In this document: positions 56,500-61,904 of the stretch, piece by piece
Layout of the letters: each line of letters starts with the position of its first letter
Position numbering within the stretch: the first letter of the stretch is position 1
NCBI GenBank assembly: GCA_965371855.1
Contig: CBDUZZ010000020.1
Coordinates: forward strand, 1-61,904
Origin: JAADEM01 sp965371855
GTDB lineage: Bacteria > Bacteroidota > Bacteroidia > Bacteroidales > Marinilabiliaceae
Length of the DNA stretch: 61,904 bases
Direction of reading: 5' to 3'
The notes under the pieces: generated by a model
Seen by the model: only the letters and a program-made list of their open reading frames with translations
The model's database searches: none
Told to the model about the DNA's origin: nothing
Position numbers and translations under genes: made by a program

Positions 56500-58098
56500 A
56501 TGAGATCAATTTTATTATTTTACAGTTTTTTAATTTTCATTTTTGTACTTGGTGCTTGCAACACAGCCGAAAAGGGAAAATCTAAAAACAATTCTGTTTC
56601 AAGTCCCAACATTGTGCTTATTAATGCGGATGATCTGGGTTATGGTGACCTTGGTTGTTATGGTGCTACCAAAGTGCAAACCCCGAATATTGATAAACTT
56701 GCGAAGGAAGGGAGGATGTTTACTGATGCCCATTCTGCATCGTCCGTTTGTTCACCTTCACGATACGGATTATTAACCGGACAATACCCGTTACGCAGAA
56801 ATTTTTGGGGGCCTTCAGCAATGAGAACACCATTAACAATTGATATAAATCAATTGACGATTAGCCGAGTCTTAAAAGAGGCAGGGTACAATACCGCTTG
56901 TATAGGTAAGTGGCACCTTGGTTTTGGTGATATCGAGAAAACCGATTTTAACAAACCTTTAAAACCCGGTCCTCTTGAACTGGGCTTCGATTACTATTTT
57001 GGCATTCCACAAGTAAATAGCGGGCCTCCATTTGTGTATGTTGAAAACCATACGGTTGTAGGTTACGATCCGGAAGATCCATTTGTACTTGGTGAAAAGT
57101 CGGTGACACAGAAATGGCCAGCAAAGAGTGGTTACTCGCAAATTGGTGGAGCCAAAGCAGCACACTTACTTTATGAGGATGAGAAAGTTGGAACAACACT
57201 TAAAGAAAAGGCGGTTGAATGGATTAAAAAAACGCATAAGGAAAATAAAAGCAAGCCATTTTTCCTTTACCTCGCGACAACAAATATTCATCACCCATTT
57301 ACACCTGCCCCTCAGTTTAAAGGGACGAGCGAGTGCGGTCGTTATGGAGATTTTATCCACGAGCTGGACTGGATTGTTGGTGAAGTGCTTAATGCATTGG
57401 ATGACATAGGTGTTACAGATAATACTTTAGTAATTTTTACCAGCGACAATGGAGGAATGCTTAACCTTGGAGGACAGGATGCCTGGAGAGCCGGACATCG
57501 TTTAAACGGTGATTTACTGGGTTTTAAATTCGGAGCTTGGGAAGGGGGGCACAGGATCCCCTTTATAGTTAAATGGCCCGGACAAACACCTAAAAACAGT
57601 ACATCAAACCAACTAATTAGTCAGGTAGACCTCCTTGCAACCTTTGCTGAAATTATTGGCAAACCATTAAATGGTAATGAGAATTTTGACAGTGTTAATC
57701 AGTTAGAGGCATTAACCGGTAATCCTAAATCAATGATTCGCGACCACCTTATTATTTCCCCTAACCACTCAAGCCATTTGGTTGCCCGTAAAGGTGAGTG
57801 GGTTTATATTCCTGCACAAGGCGAAGGGGGTTTTCAAGCCAAGAAGGTTGGAGATCATACATTTGGAGGAGCCGCAGTTTTGCCATTCTCCGGACAAGTA
57901 AATAGTGATATTGTAGGTGGCAAGATTAGAAAAGATGCACCACCGGCACAACTTTATAATCTCTCCAACGACCTTAGTCAGACGACCAACGTATATCAAG
58001 AAAATCCGGAAATCGTTAAAGAACTTAGGGAGCTGTTGAGTTCATATCGTGAAAAGATCGGAGATTTTCCTGAACTAGGTTGGATTGATAAACATTAA
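56500..58098 (+). CDS. Type I (S1) sulfatase, lipoprotein
   Basis: Formylglycine-dependent sulfatase of 532 residues from the ATG at 56500, which directly starts the signal peptide MRSILLFYSFLIFIFVLGAC; an in-frame GTG at 56476 would add eight charged residues. The lipobox is LGAC. Motifs are VLINADDLGYGDLGCYG, the maturation sequence CSPSR (Cys84 to Arg88), CIGKWHLGFGD, TTNIHHPFTPAPQF and FTSDNGGML. It probably acts on a sulfated exo residue. The next sulfatase gene follows after 11 bases, so they are co-translated. Confidence 0.95.
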   Translation: MRSILLFYSFLIFIFVLGACNTAEKGKSKNNSVSSPNIVLINADDLGYGDLGCYGATKVQTPNIDKLAKEGRMFTDAHSASSVCSPSRYGLLTGQYPLRRNFWGPSAMRTPLTIDINQLTISRVLKEAGYNTACIGKWHLGFGDIEKTDFNKPLKPGPLELGFDYYFGIPQVNSGPPFVYVENHTVVGYDPEDPFVLGEKSVTQKWPAKSGYSQIGGAKAAHLLYEDEKVGTTLKEKAVEWIKKTHKENKSKPFFLYLATTNIHHPFTPAPQFKGTSECGRYGDFIHELDWIVGEVLNALDDIGVTDNTLVIFTSDNGGMLNLGGQDAWRAGHRLNGDLLGFKFGAWEGGHRIPFIVKWPGQTPKNSTSNQLISQVDLLATFAEIIGKPLNGNENFDSVNQLEALTGNPKSMIRDHLIISPNHSSHLVARKGEWVYIPAQGEGGFQAKKVGDHTFGGAAVLPFSGQVNSDIVGGKIRKDAPPAQLYNLSNDLSQTTNVYQENPEIVKELRELLSSYREKIGDFPELGWIDKH

Positions 58099-58109
58099 AT
58101 TATATCTCT

Positions 58110-59618
58110 ATGAAAAATATCTCTAAAATAAGTATCTGCCTCCTTTTTATTATTAATCCATTTATTTTTCAATCATTAAGTCAGGAAAAGAAAGCAATTA
58201 AACCCAACTTTATAATTGTTTTCACCGATGATCAGGGTTATAACGACCTGGGGTGTTATGGTTCCCCACTTATTAAAACACCAAATATCGACAGGTTGGC
58301 ATCAGATGGAATCCGTTTTACTAATTTTTATGCCCAACCCGTTTGTGGTCCCTCAAGGACTGCTTTAATGACAGGTTGTTACCCTCTTAGGGTTGCCGAA
58401 GTTGGCAATATTAAGAGGTTTCACCCAATGGTACACCCAAATGAAGTACTGCTGCCTGAAGTATTGAAAACAGTGGGCTATCAAACGGCATGTATTGGTA
58501 AGTGGGACTTAAACGGGCATAGGCAAACATTTGCTTCCGAAGAGATTTTTCCTACAGAAATGGGGTTTGATTATTGGTTTGGATTGCCATCAAGTAACGA
58601 TAGAGGAGCCAGTAACTTATATAATAACAAGGAGTTGATTGGAGGTGTCCCAGTCGATACACTGACTCAACTCTATACTTCAGAAGCAATCAAATTTATA
58701 GAAAAAAACAAAGAATCACCTTTCTTTCTCTATTTGGCACATTCAATGCCACACACCAGGCTGGGAGCCAGTAGTCAGTTTAAAGGTAAATCATTATTCG
58801 GGCTTTATGGCGATGTTATTGAGGAACTTGACTGGAGCGTGGGCAAAATCAGGGAAAAGTTAAATGACCTTGGGCTGGATAAAAATACAATTGTGATTTA
58901 TACCTCTGATAATGGTCCATGGAGGGCAAGAGGTACGCATGGTGGTTCAGCGTTTCCATTACGCTCGGGTAAAAATACAACGTGGGAAGGAGGGGTCAGG
59001 ATTCCATGTATTATTTGGGGAGCCGATATATTGAAATCCGGGGTAGTACGTAAGCAGGTAACTTCAACAATGGACATATTCCCTACCCTGGTTAGTTTAA
59101 GTGGGGCAAAGTTGCCCAAAGGGCTTACTATTGACGGGAAAGATATTTCAACACTTATTCTTGCAAATGAAAAAAGTAAGCCAGTGGAGGAAGTTTATTA
59201 CTATTATCTCCACACACATTTGCAGGCAGTACGTTCCGGTAATTGGAAATTAGTACTCCCCAGGCCTCAGGCTCCTGAATGGATTATATCAAATAAAGAA
59301 TCAATCTTTAGGTTTCATGATGTGGAACCTGTGCGTGATTATGAGCTATACAATTTGAGAAATGATATCTCCGAGCGCAGGGATGTAGCATCACAGTTCC
59401 CTGAAAAAGTAAAAGAATTACTAGGACTGGTTGAAAAAGCCAGAGTAGAAATAGGGGACTACAACAAAATAGGTAAAGGGGCTCGGTTTTATGATGAAGG
59501 AGTTAAAAGACCCGATGCTTTAAAATGGCAGGAGAAAGAAAAGAATGGATGGAAGCAGGAAATTAAAATCCATCCATACTATGACGATGGGGCAAGGAAC
59601 TTAAAAAATGAACTTTAA
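58110..59618 (+). CDS. Type I (S1) sulfatase, exported
   Basis: Formylglycine-dependent sulfatase of 502 residues with a signal peptide (about 1-25). The mature chain starts near PNFIIVFTDDQGYNDLGCYG. The maturation motif is CGPSR (Cys79 to Arg83) in YAQPVCGPSRTALMTGCYP. Others are CIGKWDLNGH, where the commoner GKWHLG carries Asp instead of His, and YTSDNGPWRARGTHGGSAFP. That change at a position that normally contacts the sulfate makes this copy worth checking for activity. It lies 11 bases after the previous sulfatase gene and 11 before the mutarotase-like gene. Confidence 0.94.
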   Translation: MKNISKISICLLFIINPFIFQSLSQEKKAIKPNFIIVFTDDQGYNDLGCYGSPLIKTPNIDRLASDGIRFTNFYAQPVCGPSRTALMTGCYPLRVAEVGNIKRFHPMVHPNEVLLPEVLKTVGYQTACIGKWDLNGHRQTFASEEIFPTEMGFDYWFGLPSSNDRGASNLYNNKELIGGVPVDTLTQLYTSEAIKFIEKNKESPFFLYLAHSMPHTRLGASSQFKGKSLFGLYGDVIEELDWSVGKIREKLNDLGLDKNTIVIYTSDNGPWRARGTHGGSAFPLRSGKNTTWEGGVRIPCIIWGADILKSGVVRKQVTSTMDIFPTLVSLSGAKLPKGLTIDGKDISTLILANEKSKPVEEVYYYYLHTHLQAVRSGNWKLVLPRPQAPEWIISNKESIFRFHDVEPVRDYELYNLRNDISERRDVASQFPEKVKELLGLVEKARVEIGDYNKIGKGARFYDEGVKRPDALKWQEKEKNGWKQEIKIHPYYDDGARNLKNEL

Positions 59619-59629
59619 TTATTTGTAAT

Positions 59630-60184
59630 ATGAGATCGATACTTAAAATAAAAATACTAGTTTTCTTTCTTACTGTTATTGCGATTAACCCTGTTATATC
59701 TCAAAATAGTAATAGCAACTGGAGCCAGGAGCTAAAAGAACAACTTGCATTGTACGGGCATCGCAACTGGATTTTGATTGTAGATGCAGCCTATCCCTCT
59801 CAAAGCAAACCAGCCATAAAAATCATTGCCACGGGCGAAAAACAATTGGATGTGGTTAAGGCGGTTTTAGAAGCTGTGGATAAAGCTCCTCATATTTATC
59901 CTGAGGTTTTCCTGGATAAAGAAATTGATTTTGTTCCTGAAAAAGAAGCCAATGGGATTGAATCTTATAAGCAAGAGTTGAACTCATTATTACAAGGGAG
60001 GAATGTGATGAAAAAGCTACACGAAGAGCTAATTGCAACTATTGATGAGGCTGCAAAAACGTTTCATATCCTGGTGCTAAAAACAGATTTGACTATTCCT
60101 TATACCTCTGTATTTATCAGGCTCGAATGTGGCTATTGGGATGCAGCGAAGGAGAGGGGAATGCGGGCTCAAATGAATAATTAA
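59630..60184 (+). CDS. Exported RbsD/FucU-family mutarotase-like protein
   Basis: RbsD/FucU proteins interconvert sugar anomers or pyranose and furanose forms; FucU acts on L-fucose. Features seen are LALYGHRNWILIVDAAYP with His44 and Asp52, the same eight-residue spacing as the RbsD catalytic pair, and the closing KTDLTIPYTSVFIRL, which matches the C-terminal TPYANxIL strand with its Tyr. An N-terminal signal peptide (about 1-25, ending VISQ) makes it longer (184) than the cytoplasmic enzymes (about 140) and places it in the periplasm. The GHGD/GHTD motif reads GHRN. With three fucosidases in the locus, an L-fucose mutarotase that acts on released sugar is plausible. It is co-transcribed with the sulfatases. 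Confidence 0.75.
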   Translation: MRSILKIKILVFFLTVIAINPVISQNSNSNWSQELKEQLALYGHRNWILIVDAAYPSQSKPAIKIIATGEKQLDVVKAVLEAVDKAPHIYPEVFLDKEIDFVPEKEANGIESYKQELNSLLQGRNVMKKLHEELIATIDEAAKTFHILVLKTDLTIPYTSVFIRLECGYWDAAKERGMRAQMNN

Positions 60185-60214
60185 GGTTTTGAACAAACAA
60201 TAAAAATTTATACA

Positions 60215-61904
60215 ATGAAAACTTATTTACCAATTCTATTATTGTCATTAATACTTATTAGTCCTTCAATACAAAGTCAAAATACAAAATGGCCTGTATT
60301 AAAACATTACGATGAAAGCCATATTTCTAAAGTAGCTTTGCCAATAGGAGGAATCGGAACTGGTACTGTCTCTCTCAGTGGCAGGGGAAGCCTTGTTGAC
60401 TGGGAAATAATGAATCGTCCGGGGAAAGGGTTTAGCACGGTTACACCTGGAAATGATGCCCCATTTTTTGCCATTCATGTTGAAGAGGCGGATAAAAGTT
60501 ATACTAAAGGTTTAATGGGGCCACTACTCGATTATGAATATCAAAGTATGGAAGGCCGCCCGGTTGACCACCATGGTATCCCACGCTTCGAAAAAGCTAC
60601 ATTTGACGCTGCTTATCCTTTTGGAATAGTGAACCTTTCAGATAGTGAATTGCCTGTTGATGTGAAAATCAAAGCCTTTAATCCCATGATCCCGGGTGAT
60701 GCCGGTGCTAGTGGTATTCCTATTGCCATTCTTCGATACGAAGTAAGCAACAAAACGGATAAACCTATAAATGTTTCGGTTTGTGGCTCAATCCGGAACT
60801 TCATTGGGAAAGACGGAAGCAAATACCACATGGACTGGACAGGAGACAAAAAATTTGATGGTGCAAAAAATAACAAAAACGAGTTTCGTGAAACTGATAT
60901 AATTAAAGGTATTTATTTTAAACCGGGAGAGGTAGGGAATACTGACCCGGCATGGGGGACAATGGCATTAACGACCAATGCAAAAACTGGCGTTACCTAC
61001 CGAACCTCTTCAGTCCACAATGCCTGGAGGAATGGTGTACTTGATTTTTGGGACGATTTTAGTACTGACGGGAAACTGGTTGAAAAGACAGCGCAAGAAG
61101 ATGATGACCCCATGGCTTCGCTGGCTGTGAAGCAAGAAATACCTGCCAATGGCAAAAAAGTATTTCAATTTTTCCTCACATGGCACTTCCCTAACCGGAT
61201 GGCTTGGTCTAAAGAAGTAGTTGGCAATTATTATACTACACAATATGAAGATGCCTGGGATGTGATTACTAAAACCTATCCGGAAATAAATAATTTGGAA
61301 GCTAAAACACTCGAATTTGTAAAAACATTTCTTGGCTCTGATTTACCTGAGGCAGTAAAAGAAGCAGCCCTATTCAACTTAAGTACCCTGCGTTCACAGA
61401 CAGTGTTCAGGCTGGAAAGTGGGCATATGATGGGCTGGGAAGGCTGTATGGACATGATGGGGTCTTGTCCCGGGTCGTGTACACATGTTTGGAATTACGA
61501 GCAGGCAACAGCATTCCTTTACGGTGATTTAGCCAAAACCATGCGAGATGTAGAATTTAATTATGCTACACGGGATAATGGCTTAATGTCATTCAGGGCA
61601 GGTTTACCTCTGGCGAAAGCACAATGGAAAGGGGGTGCGGCAGATGGGCAAATGGGTACTATCATGAAAATGTACCGCGACTGGCAACTTTCAGGCGATA
61701 CAGAATTCTTACGTAAAAGTTGGCCGAATGTAAAACAAGCATTGGCGTTTGCCTGGGAGGAAAACAGTTGGGATGCAAATGCTGATGGCGTAATGGAAGG
61801 CAGCCAGCACAATACCATGGACGTGAACTATTCTGGCCCAAACCCACAAATGCAATTCTGGTATTTGGGGGCATTAAAAGCAGCTGAAAAAATGGCATTG
61901 GCAA
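60215..61904 (+). CDS. GH116 family glycosidase, 5' part (runs off the window)
   Basis: A retaining beta-glycosidase family (beta-glucosidase, beta-xylosidase, glucosylceramidase type). The frame is open from ATG 60215 to the window end (563 codons). A signal peptide (about 1-22, ending IQSQ) is followed by LPIGGIGTGTVSLSGRGSL and VDWEIMNRPGKG, the family's N-terminal signature, a beta-sandwich (about 60-370), then the (alpha/alpha) barrel with SCTHVWNYEQATAFLYGDL, the segment that carries the family's catalytic Glu, ADGQMGTIMKMYRDWQ and DGVMEGSQHNT. Full-length members have about 800-900 residues, so 250 or more are missing here. It lies 30 bases after the mutarotase-like gene. Confidence 0.9.
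   Translation, partial: MKTYLPILLLSLILISPSIQSQNTKWPVLKHYDESHISKVALPIGGIGTGTVSLSGRGSLVDWEIMNRPGKGFSTVTPGNDAPFFAIHVEEADKSYTKGLMGPLLDYEYQSMEGRPVDHHGIPRFEKATFDAAYPFGIVNLSDSELPVDVKIKAFNPMIPGDAGASGIPIAILRYEVSNKTDKPINVSVCGSIRNFIGKDGSKYHMDWTGDKKFDGAKNNKNEFRETDIIKGIYFKPGEVGNTDPAWGTMALTTNAKTGVTYRTSSVHNAWRNGVLDFWDDFSTDGKLVEKTAQEDDDPMASLAVKQEIPANGKKVFQFFLTWHFPNRMAWSKEVVGNYYTTQYEDAWDVITKTYPEINNLEAKTLEFVKTFLGSDLPEAVKEAALFNLSTLRSQTVFRLESGHMMGWEGCMDMMGSCPGSCTHVWNYEQATAFLYGDLAKTMRDVEFNYATRDNGLMSFRAGLPLAKAQWKGGAADGQMGTIMKMYRDWQLSGDTEFLRKSWPNVKQALAFAWEENSWDANADGVMEGSQHNTMDVNYSGPNPQMQFWYLGALKAAEKMALA

Noticed and set aside
1..61904. CRISPR arrays, tRNA or rRNA genes, complete insertion sequences or prophage genes
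   Set aside because: No regularly spaced repeats, tRNA-like folds, transposase or phage proteins were found on either strand.

Overview
The window is part of a very large carbohydrate-utilisation locus (PUL) of a Bacteroidota bacterium, with every intact gene on the + strand. The evidence is a SusC/SusD pair at the left end, almost every product carrying a signal peptide or lipobox, C-terminal type IX secretion sorting domains with the IYPNP motif, weak Shine-Dalgarno sequences and AT-rich spacers. A free-living or marine member (Marinilabiliales/Prolixibacteraceae type) is my guess from style alone; no taxonomic marker gene is present.

Layout. 1-5.5 kb: leader hairpins, a TonB-dependent SusC transporter with an N-terminal STN signalling domain, its SusD partner, then two hairpins. 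5.6-20.2 kb: GH97, a C69 dipeptidase, a beta-helix protein (GH141-like), a two-domain esterase, a small SnoaL-like protein, a protein made of one domain repeated twice, and two related TIM-barrel-like proteins on either side of a Tat-exported hydroxypyruvate-isomerase-like enzyme. 20.2-20.75 kb: a gap with broken coding remnants. 20.75-35.5 kb: an unknown lipoprotein, two GH29 alpha-L-fucosidases, a three-domain esterase, two more beta-helix proteins and a sulfatase. 35.5-43.6 kb: four alginate-lyase-superfamily proteins with type IX sorting domains plus a truncated fifth, forming a recombinational mosaic. 43.6-46.8 kb: a large unrecognised protein between two almost identical esterase (SASA) tail fragments, one of them joined to a fucosidase fragment. 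46.8-61.9 kb: a third GH29, a thioredoxin-fold protein, an FG-GAP/SGNH fusion, three more sulfatases with a broken SASA esterase among them, an exported RbsD/FucU-like mutarotase and the start of a GH116 enzyme that runs off the window.

How it fits together (inference). Three fucosidases, three GH141-like proteins, four sulfatases, several esterases, a FucU-like mutarotase and a lyase set suggest a sulfated, acylated, fucose- and uronic-acid-containing polysaccharide, most simply an algal fucoidan or similar fucose-containing sulfated polysaccharide. Lyases secreted through the type IX system would cut the chain at the surface, SusC/SusD would import fragments, and periplasmic sulfatases, esterases and exo-hydrolases would finish them. 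No transcription regulator, cytoplasmic fucose pathway, sulfatase-maturing enzyme, tRNA, rRNA, CRISPR or complete insertion sequence is in the window. The STN domain of SusC predicts an ECF sigma/anti-sigma pair encoded outside it. The least explained parts are the duplicated-domain protein (13.9 kb), the TIM-barrel-like pair, the unknown proteins at 20.8 and 43.9 kb, and the gene graveyard at 43-47 kb.
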